Origin: Amoebophrya sp. A120
Taxonomy: Eukaryota > Sar > Dinophyceae > Syndiniales > Amoebophryaceae
Reading direction: 5' to 3'
Assembly: GCA_905178155.1 (NCBI GenBank)
Contig: CAJINV010000004.1
Span: forward strand, 6,073,923 to 6,137,922
DNA length: 64,000 nucleotides
Shown here: positions 44,087 through 57,100 of the stretch, piece by piece
Layout: each line of letters opens with the position of its first letter
How positions within the stretch are numbered: position 1 is the first letter of the stretch
Notes under the pieces: generated by a model
What the model saw: the letters and a program-made list of their open reading frames with translations, nothing else
The model's database searches: none
Told to the model about the DNA's origin: nothing
Program-made: the position numbers and the translations under genes

Positions 44087-46977
44087 CTATGCCGACGCGA
44101 GTAGAAACTTGTTTACCAGATCCGCATATCAAATGTAAAAATGTCTGGGTCTGGAAGATTCCGGAATTTGTGATGCATGTTTTCTATGATCCGTGACGCA
44201 TGTAATGCATGATCTAGCATCACAGATTTTTAGAGGCCTTCCTGATGCCTATTCCGCATGAGAAATGACCTCTCCGCGTAACACAAACTGGACTCCTGAT
44301 GCTGCTCACGCAATACAGATTTTTTTGGAATCCAAAGACAGCATGACAAGTTGCATTCTTCCAGACCCAGACATTTTTACATTTCATACCGCACAGTCGA
44401 CGGCCGGGACCCCCGGCGTTTTCAGCTTGTCCATACTTTTGCACCCGTTGAGCACCTATCAAATGCAAATATGTCTGGGTCTGGATGGATGCCATGCACA
44501 TTTTGCATGACCCCTGATGTCTGTGATGCATGCCCTAGCATCACAGGTTTTGTGAGGGATTCCTGATGCCTATACCGCATGAGAAATGCCCTCGCGCCGT
44601 GGCAAAAACTGGACATCTTTTGCTGTCCATGCAATACAGATTCTTCTAGAATCCAAGTCCAGCATCACAAGTTGCGTCCTTCCAGACCCAGACATATTTG
44701 CAATGCATAGCACCAAGGCGTGCACCATTTTCACGTCCTTCATCACGTCCCACTGTGCCGCAGAGACGCCCAACGTGTTGATCGCGAGGGTTCTCTCCAC
44801 GTACGTCGGGTTCCCCTGCATGCTTCTCAACTGCTGGTTCGTCAACTCCGCCGTGACATAGTTGCCCGGGTAGCCGAACAGGTTGGCCGCGCCGACGTGC
44901 CCGTTCGTGAGCGGGGGCGGCGGGTTGTTGCTGTTGGTTGCAGCTTTAGCACTGCCCCCATACCACCAGTCCACCTGTTCGTCGCTGTCTAAGACGAGAA
45001 AGCCCAAGACCATGTTGTCCTGCTCCACCGGTTTGCGCTCCATCAGCCATTCCAGCGGAAAATTGTCCAGGGTCCCCCCATCCGCGAACGGCTCCACGGC
45101 GTAGTGGACTTGGCCGGTCCAATCGGCGTATTTTCCGAAGGCGGGAAGGTTTTCCGGGGCGATATGGGATTCTCAAACGTTACGTTCTCAGCTGTTACGT
45201 GATTTGTGACGCAAAAGCGCCATAAGCTGCAACACGATCAAGCCACTTCGCATGGCAAATTCCCGCAGGGACAAACAGCATCGAAATCTGTGCCAAGTTT
45301 GTGATGCAAGACGAGTTGCAAGCTTGCCTCTCTCGCTTTTGCTGCTCTTGCGTCACAAATTCAGTAACAGTTGAGAATGTAACAGTTGAGAGCGCCATAT
45401 GCAGGTAAAAACGGGTTGGTGTAGGGAGCCACGTTGCCTACGTAGTGGTACTCGCGGGGATCTTCGTCTGCTGTGGACAGTATGCGAGCTGCTGCACGAC
45501 GAGGACCATGCAATTGATGTTCTAGCTCCTGTTGGAGGTCGACGTGTTGTTGATGTTCGTGTCCTTGCAGCGTGCAGGATGTGCTGGCCAGCTCCACACC
45601 TTGACCTTGTTCGTCTTCATGAGGTCCCACAACTGCAACTGCTTGAGTCTTCGCTTTATCCTTGTTCGCTTTATTCTGCTCCCACCTCCGGTTTTCCAGC
45701 AACTTCAGACACGCGTCCGTTTTCGGAAGCTTCTGGAAGAATCGGGCCTGGAAGTAAAAGGGCATGCTGCTCGACGTCACCACTGCGTCGCGGATCGGCA
45801 TGTGGGGCACGGTTTCGTGGCTGAAAATGACGGATTTGGACTCCGCGACGGAAAACACCACGACGAAGAGCTCCTTTTTCTTCTGCTCAAACAGCTCCAG
45901 AAACGTGACATCCTCCGCAAAGCCCTTGGCTTTGATCGCCGTCGTGAGTGCCTCGCGCAACGGATCCCCGGTATTCCACCCGTACCGCTCGAAAAAACTC
46001 TCCCGGATCCGGTTCAACGTCTGTAACGGATTGTGTTTAAAATCCTCCCCCGTCGGTCCGTCCGCAAAGGACGCCCAGTCGATCTTGGTCAAGAAGGCCA
46101 GCAGTTCCTTGGGTGTGTAGCCCAGCACCACCAGCATCGCCGTGATACTGCCCGCCGAGGTGCCCATGGCGCCGTCGACCAGACTGGACAGGGGCGTGTC
46201 CCAATTCCACTTCGATTTTCCGGGGGCGGTCATGCGCGCAAACGCGCCGGCGTAGCTCACGGCGCGGACGCCCCCGCCCGCAAACACCCAGTAGCGGTTC
46301 ACGGTGGCCCAGCTGGTGTCGTCCTCATCCTCTGGATGGTCGTTGGTCGTTGTGCTTCCTGTGCTTAACGGGGATGAGGAGGACTCGCCACTATCATCTT
46401 GGAAAGAATCATCCAAACGGCTCCCGGGAAGGTAACGTGGTTCACCACTTGCAGAGGATGCAAGAACACGACTCCGGTGGCCGAACGGGACGATATTAAC
46501 GGTTTTGCTCTTGCTGCTGCGAGTAGAGCTTGCTCCGGTTGCCGCATTTTTTGTGATCTTCGCCGCTATAGCTCCTATAGACGACCTATCGGCCGCCACG
46601 CCACGGGACGACGAGGCAAATGGAAGTAAAGATTTTGCAGCTCCCGCAGTGCTGGTCCTAGTGCTCGTCCTAGAAGTAGATGATTCTTTCGAGTTCTTCC
46701 TGCTGTTCCCAGCAGCACGACTGGTCGCGCGACCGCTCGAATCCTTGGAACCATTCCGAAGTTGCTGCCGTACGGCGGGAATGACGGCGCCCCCGAGGAA
46801 CGCACGACGCTTTCCGAAGGCGAAAATACTAGAAACCCCGTGTAGCTCTTGTACATGTACTAGGGATGATCCAATGCCACTGAATAGCAGAAATACACGG
46901 AGTAAGGCAGCAAGGAGGATCTTTGACGACGCAGCTCCTTTGGAGCACAAAGGGACGACGTTTTGCGGCCGAGACAT
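44087..46977 (-). CDS. patatin-like phospholipase / acyl hydrolase
   Basis: Exons 46977-45400, 45162-44710, 44456-44389 and 44126-44087 total exactly 707 codons plus TAG after removal of three introners (D, A, A). The ATG (MSRPQNVVPLC) is followed by a hydrophobic run near residues 20-40, a possible signal or anchor. A Ser-rich linker follows, then the catalytic domain: VFAGGGVRAVSYAGAF (glycine-rich oxyanion loop), GTSAGS (GxSxG nucleophile Ser) and ADGGTLDNFP (DGG with the catalytic Asp). The Ser-Asp dyad is therefore complete. The family hydrolyses acyl chains from phospholipids or neutral lipids. A Gln/His/Glu-rich insertion of about 80 residues lies between Ser and Asp. The first introner has unmatched flanks, so the junction after NPFLP is approximate. 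Confidence 0.88.
44127..44388. mobile_element. introner family A
   Basis: 262 bp between CCGCA repeats; ends TATCAAATGTAAAAATGTC and TTTTTACATTTCATA. Confidence 0.94.
44457..44709. mobile_element. introner family A
   Basis: 253 bp between GCACC repeats; ends TATCAAATGCAAATATGTC and ATATTTGCAATGCATA. Confidence 0.94.
45163..45399. mobile_element. introner family D, flanks not matching
   Basis: 237 bp, ends TATGGGATTCTCAAACG and GTTGAGAGCGCCATA. Flanks GGCGA and TGCAG do not match, but removing 242 bases keeps the patatin frame. Confidence 0.82.
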
Positions 46978-48182
46978 TTTTGGTTTGGGATATACTACTT
47001 TTATCAACGTCGTTTTTCGCGTTTACCTCTCGTGGTTTCCTTTTGTACAGTGATACTCCTTGATGCTATGAATTGATTATCGTTCATGTAAAATCCTATG
47101 CCACTTGTTTGCACAAAACACCGAACAACCAAGACAAAAAGAAAAACGGCGTCGCTTCAAAAAAATCAAAAATTTCTTCGTAGTGTTCATCTCCCAGGCG
47201 GGATGCTCATGATCTTAGGCCACAAATGAGGTCACAATTTGTGAGGATCAACTTCATGGGGATGGATCTTCATCAACGTGGTGGTCTGAGTTCTTCTTGC
47301 AGCTACCGACTCGACATCAATTACCGAACATCAGTCCCTCTTGTTTCCTTCCAGTTCTCCTCGTGCAGAACACTTTCATGAAAAATGGAATTTCATCTGA
47401 CAGAAATACTAAAAGCATCCGCCAAAATTGGAGCATGATGAAAAATCTACCTGCAAGTATCGTTTTTAATAAATCCGTATTCAAAAATTCATTCGTTAAG
47501 CTCTTGCTCTCTCCGTGTCCGCAAAGGTTTTGATGGTTCTGCATACGCGATTACGTTATAGCACTGTGTAGCTGCGATTTGTACTCGTAGCTAAGCGGTT
47601 CGGTAGTGCTTCGTACTTTTTCATGTGCTCGTCGATTCCGTGCCATGCAAGAGGATTCACTGGGTCGGTAATGTTTTTTTTACCAGAAAATTTAAGTTTG
47701 TCAGTGCTCTACTTCAAAAATCACGATTGGCTGGGCTTTATCATCTGCAGATCAGAATACAATGAGCCGCCAAACAAATCTTGTTGTTGATGAAAGAATA
47801 AACCAAGAAAGAAAGTGCAATAACAAAACAGTGTCAACACTGTGTCGTCGTGTAAAGGATGAATATGACAAAGTCTCTACGCAAGTTTAATTGTAACTGA
47901 AAAATGGAACTCCTGGTGAAAGTGCCTTAATACATTATGATCGGCATTCTCCCATGCACAACTCCCGATGTAATAGATTAATCAAATGAACACATATACT
48001 CGTCTGTCGGTCACCACAGTCTGACGGGCCTGTAACCGCTCCACGCTCCTGCGTAATGCCAGTTGTGCTCCTGTTGACCGCTCCTATTGTATTGTTACTG
48101 TAGAAATCGATTTAACAATCTTGAAAACTTGTACTGTTTGTTACTGGATTCCTGTTTCTCCCTGAAAAAAATCTTCTCCGCC
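46978..48182. other. intergenic, no gene seen
   Basis: Between the patatin-like start and the stop of the MICAL-like gene. Only short, motif-free frames are visible. No introner or repeat seen. Confidence 0.55.
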
Positions 48183-51100
48183 TCAGAAAGTTCTGCTGTT
48201 TGCTGACTTGAACGCCCCCGGGTAGCTCATTGGCTCGAATATCATATGTAAAAACGTCCCCACCCCATAGTCAAGTTGGGAACTTAGCAACACAAACCCA
48301 GAAGCTTTGGGAGCAACGCATGACAACTTCCAGTCCGTAGTGTAGTGCAGTTTAGAAAGTGCAGCCGCATCACAAATCCATCTGCTCATCCCGTTTACAG
48401 CATTACAAATTCCAAAACGCGCTTGAAAATGCCTCTCATGGAGATGCACATTACAAATGTTCCTGTCATGGCGAATCTGCATGACAACTATGGTGTGGGG
48501 ACGTTTTTACTCAGGATATCGAAGTACTCGTCGTCATTCGCCATCTGGGCGGCGGATATGCGGTGCAAAAGTCTTTTTTCGTACTTCTTTTTCTAGTAGC
48601 AATTGCATGACAGATTCATCAGGCAAGAAGAAGAGTCGTGTTATTTGTCATGCTGATTCAGGTTACTTACTAGGAGAGACCCTTCTGATACATGGCTCCA
48701 CTTAGAACGAGTACAACGATAAAGAACTTTTGCAGTTGATAGCGGACACCGGTATGTGAATGTTTGCGTCCGCCATGGTGCCGCCTGCCAGCAAAGCCTG
48801 TTCCATTTTTTCGAATTGCTTTACCCGGGCAATGGCCTCGTTCTTCAGGTCTCGGATCATTTTCAGTGTTTCGTTTTTGTCCGACGCAGCACCGAGGTTC
48901 GGCATCGGCGAGGTCACGGCCCCGTAGTGCATGTTTGCCGCCGTTTGGACGTCTGGCATTTTCGACGCCCGGTCCACATACTTCTCCCCGCCTCGCTGCA
49001 TGTAGACCCCGAAAGCCGCGCCAGCGGCTTTTTTGTCTTTCAAAGGGGAAGCCACATCGTCCAATTTCTCCTGCACCACCTTGTCGCTCAGTCGCTGTTT
49101 GTGGTCGCTGGTATGCATTGCAAAAGTATCGTACTAGTATAAATCGCATGACAAATTTATATCAAAAAGAAAATTGGAATTTGTAATGCAGATTTGGGTA
49201 GGAAGCCAGATTTGTCATGCATACCTGCAATTCATACGAGTACGATACTTTTGCAGTGGATAGCTGGCGCGCTTCTGCAGCTCCTGCTTCTGATCCGAGG
49301 ACAATCGCCTCTGGGCGGGGGAGAAGTTGTTCTTGTTCCCCGCCTGGCCGGGGGATCCGGGACCGCCGTCCCCCTTCCCCGCCTTCTGGCCCTTCACCCT
49401 CGCTAAGGTCTTCGTGGCCTGCTTCACGCAGTCCGTCGGCCAATTGTTTTCGAACTTCCACTGGTAGACCAGCACCGGGGCCTCAATCGCCCGCTGGTCC
49501 GACGGTTGGTACTTGAACGCGTCTTCCCGTTTCTGCTTCAGCGGCGCGTACCTGGTCCACGGGTCAATCTCGATCACGTACGGGATTTTTTCCGCGTCCT
49601 TGTTTACTTTCTTCAGCTGCAGGTTCACGTGGGACCGCTCCCCATACTCGCCCTTCCCGGCCTCCTCGGTGATGCAGAGCCGCTGGCAGTACTCGAAGTG
49701 GCTGGACAACTGCTGCACAAACTGCGACTGGTGCGCCTCCCACGGGAGCAGATTCTTCGTGTCCTTCGCGGTTGTTTTTGCATTCTCGTACCGGGGTTGC
49801 GGCTGCCCCGGGACTTCGCCGGTAAATAACTCTTGGTTCCACACGTTGTCCACGGCGTAGCACGTGTCCATCACCGCCTGCCACCCGCGCTTGAGCCCCA
49901 GCCCCATGGGCCAGAAGGGCTCCAGCAACGAGTCGCCGCACAGACCCAAAGGCGGGGTCCAGTTCGTGCCGCCGTCGGCTTGGTTCTTGCTGGGATCCGG
50001 CAAGTTCACGCAAAACGACTTTTTGCAGTTCCAGCACTCGGCAAAGTCGAACGCCATCACGTCGTTCGGCGCTTTCACGAAACCACCGTTAGAGCCCTGC
50101 TGCGGGTCGAAGGGGATGCCGGAGGAACCGAGAATCTTTTTCACGTACTCGCGCAGCTTTTATGAACATGCACAACTCCCCCTCGTCCCCCTCAGTTGTA
50201 TCTGGCATGAACGGCAATACAAACACGGGCACATCACGTGGAGCCTGTGCATGACAAGTTCTTTCACGACTCGACTAGCATAGTACTGGTTGGGCTTCCG
50301 GAATCTGTCATGCAAACAGTGCCACAAGGCAGTGCCTGGTTTTGGGATTTTGCATTTACAAATGAGGAGGATCACGAGGGGCCACTGTGCACGCCCATAG
50401 CTTCTCCTTTTCGTCCACGTCCTTTGATGCGACCTGCCGGGTATGGAGTGCAAACATGTCTGGATCTGGAAGGATGCAACTTGTGATGCTACCTTTCGAT
50501 TCTAGAAAAAATCTGTATTGCGTGGGCAGCAAGGGGAGTCCAGTAGCTGCTACGCGGAGAGGGCATTTCTCATCCGGTATAGGCACAAAACCTGTCATGC
50601 TAGAGCATACATCACAGACATCATGGGTCATGCAAAGTGTGCATGACAAACCTTCCATTCATCCAGGAGACCCAGACACATTTGCAATCCCTACCGGGCT
50701 TCGGTGTGGTGGTAGATTTTCCCGGAAATCCCGTGTTTGATCAGGTTCTTCCTGGTCGGGGCGAAAATGCAGTAGTTGTGCGTGGCGGCGCGGTAGTAGA
50801 TCACCACGTCCAGGTCGATGTCGACCTCGTCGAGGATTTTTTTGAAAATATCAACTGCAAATATGTCTGGGTCTGGAAGGATGCAAGGTTGTCATGCTTG
50901 TCTGGCATGACAGAAAAACTTGTGACGCAGGTCCAACAAGAGACCCTTTTACTTGTCATGCGAAAACGCAGCTTGTCATGCGGGAAGCGCAACACTATAG
51001 CCGAGCACGTATTTCTCATGCTCTGCTGTGCATTACAGGGTGTTTTCTGTTCACAACCCAGCATTACAAGTTTCCAGACCCAGACATATTTGCACTGCAT

Positions 51101-52820
51101 AGAAGAACGGCTTGAACAACATTTTCGACCGGTTCATGTCCTCCAAATCTTTCGAATATTACAATGAAAAATGCCCCCACCCCCGACTTAGGAGCATTTG
51201 TATTGCAAACCTTTCCAAATGAAGCGTTCGCTTTCTTGCATCTATCAGCATCACAGGTTTCTTATCGTTAATAGGAAAAATTTGTATTGCAGAAGACCCC
51301 AGCAAGAGCGGCGCTTGTCAGGCAAGCGATGCGATACACACCTAGACTCTGCATTTCATACCCCTTTCATGCATGACAGAAAGGTTTTATTTCGAAACTT
51401 CGCATTACAAATTTTTGCAACTTTGGGGGTGGGCGCATTTTTCACTGTAATATCGAAAACCCGAGCTCCATGGCGCGCTTCCGCGTCAACTTCTCGATGT
51501 TCGCCACAATCCCCACGGCGTCCATGAATTTCCGCTTCTCGATGCCGCCGAAGTGCTTCTCCAGCTTTTCACGGACGGTACTGCGCGGCCCGTCGCAACC
51601 CAGGATCACGCCGAAAACCTGTTGGAATGATCGGAATTTCAAGATAAAGGTTTAAGTTGGCTCATACAAGGGTTGTAATTGTATCTTTACATTTTCTACT
51701 GTTTTCTCGATTTCGTCGTCTGAAGTTAATTGCAGAGTTCGAGTGCCGAAACACTGCTGGGACGAGGAGGTGAGACAAACTCGCAACACAAATATAAAGA
51801 AACGACCAAACCACTGTCATAAAAATCTCCTGAAGCTAGTCCACCTAGTACCTCTTTGTCTTCCGCTCCTTTACCGTACTTTTTTTGCGCCTCGGCGTCG
51901 TAACTGATTGTCACGTTCCAGCGTGGTGGCGTCTTGTCCTTCCCGGCCACCACCTCCGCGTCGACAAACCCCGCCCCCAGGCGAAACTCGACACCCAGTA
52001 ACAGCAGGTTCTTCAGCAACAGACACTGCAACTCGTCGATGCCGATCGAGCTGGTGTGCGGCTCGGTAAACACTGGGTAGCAGGCCTTCTGCGACATCAG
52101 CTCCTTGCCGTTCAATTTTTCCAAGTCCTGCTTGAGAAAGGGCCAGTTGTGCGGCCGGTTGATGCGGTTGGTGAAGCCGAGCGAACCCTTGCCCTTGTCC
52201 TCCCGCCTCTTCTCGCAGACGGTCACCTGGTGGCCACCTAACACAAGCTCGATGGCCAGCCGCATGCCCACCGGACCGCCGCCGGCGATCAGAACTTTCT
52301 GGGGCACGATCCGTGGATTCTTGTTGGGGCGACCCAGGTTGTTAATCTCATTTGGGCGGTAGAGAGTGCCTGTGGGGAGAATTTTGATTTTCATTTTTTT
52401 CTCAAAGAAAGCATGAAGAAAATCGATATCTTTATCCGCTTTATTTTCTATTCGACATCACCACCAAGAACACGCAAGCGCAACTATATGTATATCTGAA
52501 TTAATTATGATGCCAGAAGTTTTATCATAAAAAGAACTACCTCGTCGCTCCAGCTCGTCAAAGCGTTGCCACATGCGTGGCCACTTCCAGTTGCCCCCGT
52601 CGCCGACGATGGCGCGGATTTTTTCGTAGGGAAACACATCCCCCGTGACACCGTCCACGGTGTTTACCTCGACCGATTTCAACTCCTCAGTCCATAACTT
52701 GTCCCAGATGGCCAGCAGCCCCTCGCCCTGCACATCTGGCGGTTGCGCGGCCAACAGTTCCTTGAGCTTCTCGGTGGTGTTTGCCTCCAGGGCTTTCAAA
52801 GCATGGTCTGGATACGACAT
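48183..52820 (-). CDS. MICAL-like FAD-dependent monooxygenase, stand-alone
   Basis: Ten exons join to exactly 847 codons plus TGA: 52820-52541, 52369-51852, 51618-51453, 51156-51102, 50848-50694, 50441-50400, 50160-49263, 49111-48742, 48556-48519 and 48239-48183. The first two introns are GT-AG and the other seven are introners. The FAD-binding Rossmann motif is VLIAGGGPVGMRLAIEL; NRPHNWPFLKQDLEKLNGKE, IDELQCLLLKNLLLLGVEF and the late block LCGDSLLEPFWPMGLGLKRG follow the order of the MICAL flavin-monooxygenase domain. In animals MICAL oxidises actin Met residues using NADPH. Here no CH or LIM domain follows; instead there is a Lys/Gly-rich linker and a helical C-terminus ending SANSRTF. Actin as substrate is only a guess. 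The N-terminal 90 residues (MSYPDHALKALEAN) are unassigned. Confidence 0.85.
48240..48518. mobile_element. introner family F
   Basis: 279 bp between TCGAA repeats; ends TATCATATGTAAAAACGTCC and GACGTTTTTACTCAGGATA. Confidence 0.93.
48557..48741. mobile_element. introner family B, diverged
   Basis: 185 bp between GCGGA repeats; ends TATGCGGTGCAAAAGTC and ACTTTTGCAGTTGATA. The interior is poorly kept. Confidence 0.88.
49112..49262. mobile_element. introner family B
   Basis: 151 bp between GCTGG repeats; ends TATGCATTGCAAAAGTATCG and ACTTTTGCAGTGGATA. Confidence 0.93.
50161..50399. mobile_element. introner family C
   Basis: 239 bp, flanks GCTTT and GCTTC (4 of 5); ends TATGAACATGCACAACTCC and CTGTGCACGCCCATA. 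Confidence 0.9.
50442..50693. mobile_element. introner family A
   Basis: 252 bp between CCGGG repeats; left end TATGGAGTGCAAACATGTC, right end CACATTTGCAATCCCTA (mutated). Confidence 0.92.
50849..51101. mobile_element. introner family A
   Basis: 253 bp, flanks GAAAA and GAAGA (4 of 5); ends TATCAACTGCAAATATGTC and ATATTTGCACTGCATA. Confidence 0.9.
51157..51452. mobile_element. introner family H
   Basis: 296 bp between TCGAA repeats; ends TATTACAATGAAAAATGCC and GCATTTTTCACTGTAATA. Removal joins ELGFS to KDLEDMN. Confidence 0.93.
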
Positions 52821-54157
52821 CTTGGTGAAATCTCTTGGTGGAGGTGTGGAAAATACTGAAATGGAATTTTAGATTTATTTGAACAGGGAATACTAATAAA
52901 TTACAACGAGTGGCTCGAAAGTCAACACGTGAAAGTCAAATTTTGTTTCATACGGCAAAACCAAAATGTTCTTGTGTGGCAAGTATACAAGTAAAAGTTG
53001 CGCTGAAGTATCGGGTATAATAAGCAACGGGCGACTTTCACTGTATCGGGGATGTGAGGTTTTCTTTCTTTTGCTTTTCAGGCCAAAGGAGTTCGACAGA
53101 ATACGCCTGGCCGCGTGCAGAGAGGCTAATACTATACGAATGCGACGTATGCGCTCCTGCTTCACCATCAAGGACCGAGCTATTACGTCTACGAGGACAC
53201 CGATTCGGAATCTTGATACCACGCCAGTTCTTCTACTTTTACGTATGAAAGCTGCGACCGAAAGCAAATAGATTGAAATACACGGCGACCGATCTTTCAC
53301 AGTACTAGCGTCTACCGATTTACTCGATAGCGCACGAAGTAGTGTCTACTCTGTCTGACATCTTCCTAGGAAAGAATTGTTCACGATATGATGCTGTCAT
53401 TTTTGTCTCGCACCGAAAGTACTTCTATCTTGGTGTTGTAGCAACATTTGACAGTGATGGAAGCACGACCGGAACACGACGGCCTTAGCGCTGCAAGAGG
53501 TCATGTCGTCACAGTTCACTATCTGAAGTACGATACCTTGTAAACTCGTCTTTACTCTTCTTGTTCTTTTACTTTTTCCTTTAGCACTTCATCAAAGTAG
53601 AGCGCGCCTCGTACGACGACTCTACCAATCGCAGTCATGTCTACTTCCTTTCTTCTTGCACTTGCTAAACGCCTGCTATGGTTACTGAAGTATAGAAACT
53701 TTTTGAGCAAGAATGGGTTTGCTCGTTGACACAGCATTTTGCATGCTGCACTCCTACATGCTTAATGCTTTCACTTACGGTTGCGTTTTCCATTATTTCC
53801 TTTCTGAGCTACAAACACAATATTTCGATTTCTTTGCTTTAGGTCTGGACTTTGTTTTTCTACATGATGCGATAATTCGCACCTTCTTCGCTGCCCTTCT
53901 TGGTCGCTTCTTTCACACTAGCGCTACCAGTGGGTGCGAGCGTCCGTATCAATCTATACAGGGGTAGTACGGACTGGTGCTGATTCGACTCTTTTTCTGG
54001 TACTCTCGCGTGTCTACATGTATTCTGGTACTACTCTGGCATAATATTCGTCATCATTTCATGCTTTCCTCCCAGTATCCTATCGCTTTTCATCCTACCT
54101 CCAATAGAGTAGCAAAGGAGCACGCGATCCTCTATATTAATTCAGATGCGATCAATT
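52821..54157. other. intergenic, no gene seen
   Basis: Between the MICAL-like start and the stop of rhodopsin A. Frames are short and none matches a family; no introner seen. Confidence 0.55.
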
Positions 54158-57100
54158 TCAATCCCACTTATTCCCCCAGCTGCTTTGCTGATGACCGCCC
54201 TGTATCAAAAGGAAAAATCCCCCCTCCCCATATCAAAACGGAAATCTGTGATGCAGATTTGTTGTCACAAATCAGCTTTGTCATGCTACACGGGAAAAGA
54301 TGCGGACTGTAGTGCTGGGTGGCGTGGGGGAGCCTTGCATCTTCAGCATGATAGGAGGCAGCTGAGAGTGGGCAACAGCATGACAAATTGCCTGCAAACG
54401 AGACCACGACTGCGGCTCTTGGCCTTCTAGCATGACAAGTCGATTTGGTACCTCAAATCCTGCATCACAGATTTCCATTTCGATATGGGGAGGGGGGATT
54501 TTTCCGTTTGATACCCTGGTCCCAGTAGCTTCCCTTCTGCTCACCCTGCTGGTGCACCGGGCTCCCCTGCGCACTTATTGGTCGGTCAAAAGAAACGGGG
54601 CCTGGTTGTTTATTTGGCGGCTTTCGTATTCGTTTCTTCTTCCACCTCTAGCATAAAAACTGTACACGATGCGCTGCTCAAACCCGAGACAAAAATTTGC
54701 ACTCGCAATTGCATACGAAAGGAGCACAACTCTAGAAAGGTATAGTTTGAACTTGATTCTTACCTGACATGGCGGTTGGGAGCGACATGTTTAGGTTTCC
54801 AGAAAACGGCTTCGCAGGTGAGTTGTTCGGGACTGATTGTGGACCAAATTTCGGGACCACACTTGCGAACCTGATGAAACATTTTTATTGTCTGGTACTG
54901 GTTTCACATCATGAACTTCATCTGCATGCATCCCTGTGAACAGTCTACTTGTCGAGGACGAAGCTCAACCTCCCCTCTTCCCACGACAAAATTACGATTT
55001 TTTATTTAGTACATGTTCGTCGTTGCGCCCCCGGCGCCAGGTGCCACTTGTTTGGCATCCATCATTTTCTTTTGCAGAGCGTGAGCTACTATGCACTGCA
55101 AAAGTATCGTACTCGTAGCTAGTCGTATAAATTTAAATGCATTACAAATTTTCTCATCATGGGAAATGAAATTTGTAATGCGGATTTACCCTAAGAAAAA
55201 GATTTGTCATGCATGATTGCCATTACTACGAGTACGATACTTTTGCAGTTCATAGCTACGACGTCCAACTGACCCCCCTTTCTCGCCACCAGCTGCTCGA
55301 TTGTTGGTTTCTGTAGTACAGTGTGTTTTGTATTGTTTGAGATTGAAATCCTGTTCATCTTCACGCACTTGTCATGCTAAAACCGCTAGCGCTAGTTCAA
55401 GTTCTTGTACCCAAGAGGACTATAGACATGGACATCTCAAATAAAGTTGTGGTATATCTAAATCTATATTTTTGTTTTATATATAAAACAAAAATATAGA
55501 TTTAGATATACCACATTAATAATACCTTGACAGCCCTGTCGATTGCTTTCTCCTTTTCACTTTGTGACCCGGCGGCGTAGTAGACGGCTAACCCAAAGGC
55601 GACTTTGTTGATCAGGTCCGCTACTATCCACAGGAAATTTCCCGTACACGTACAAAAACAAATGCGGTTTCTGCATGACAAAATTTACCTTCAATCTCGT
55701 CCACTCAGGATGACAAGTTGGACACAGCTCCAAGTTAGCGAAATTTGTCATCCATTTTGTAGATCATGTACGGGAAATTTGTATTTCATAGCTACATTGT
55801 AAATCGCATTCAAAATTTCCTCCTCGTCGTCACCGCCTAAGTTGCCCGCAACATAGCCGATCGGGTAGAGCGTCCAACCGAAGACGATGATGGCACGCAA
55901 AATATGCTGAGTAAAAACGCCCCCACTCCATAGTTGTCATGCAGTTTTGCAGTGACAGGAAGATCTGTAATGCGTATCTCCATGAGAGGCATTTCCAATC
56001 GTGTTTCGGAATTTGTAATGCTGTAAACAGGATAAAAAGTAGAGGGCTTTGTCATGCGCCTGGACTTGCGAAACTGCACTACAATACAGATGATAACTTG
56101 TCATGCGTGCCTCCCAAAACTGCTGGATTTGTGTTGCGAGATCCCCATCTTGTCTCTGGGGTGGGGACGTTTTTGCTCAGGATACAAAATCTCGAACGCG
56201 AGCTGGGCCTCCGGCTTCTTGAATTCCCGCAAGTTCTGCTTACCGCGGAGTCTGTCGGTTTTGATGAGTCGGGCATACACATAATTTGGACAACGAAAAG
56301 GAATTTGAATTTCACTCATGCTACTGCTGCATCAATGAGCAAGACAGATGTTCATGTGCGCGCAATGCTAAGTACTCAGGGCGAAATCGAAAAACAAATG
56401 TTGAACCACATCATCATGATCTACTCAACAACATCCCAGATTCCTACAAAACGATAACGATAACGAAAACGTTCGATTATACCCAGCGTTCTTCAGTGCT
56501 TTCTCCACTTCTATCTGTTTTCTCTTCGCCCCGTTTTCCAAGCTATCGTCGTCCTCATCCATCTATGAATTGCAACAGTATCGTAGTTGTAATCGCGTTC
56601 CTGCATTACAAATTTCTTTCTCAAGTTAAATCCGCATTACAGATTTCATTTCTCACGCTGAGGAAATTTGTGATGCGACTCATACTAGTACGATAGCGAT
56701 GCTATTGCAATGCATACCATCTCGCCGTCCCTCCCGCTCAAGCGCGACAGAAACTTCTTTGCCTCGAGCAGGGATAAGCGCGACGAGATTTTGCTGGCCT
56801 CCCCGAAAAACACCTCAAACCCGATGTACGCGTGCATGAAGCAGCCGCAGCAAAAGGCGACCCATTTGTCCATCACACCCGTCTCGCCCTGATGCGAATG
56901 CGATAGTAGAAAATACGTCGCGATGTATACTGAAATACATCTAGAACTCGTAAATTCTTGAGCTGAGCTTTGTCATGCAGATCATCCTCGATGAAACGAA
57001 GGCAAATACAACAAAGACGAAACAAATAGATTCAATACCATGTATCCGAAGACGAGCATCAATATCGAGGAGAACATGAGTCGGAAAAAAAGATTGCTGC

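Noticed and set aside
53713-53967. Hydrophobic 84-codon plus-strand frame
   Set aside because: Short, Phe/Leu-biased from AT-rich DNA, no homologous motif and no neighbouring exons.
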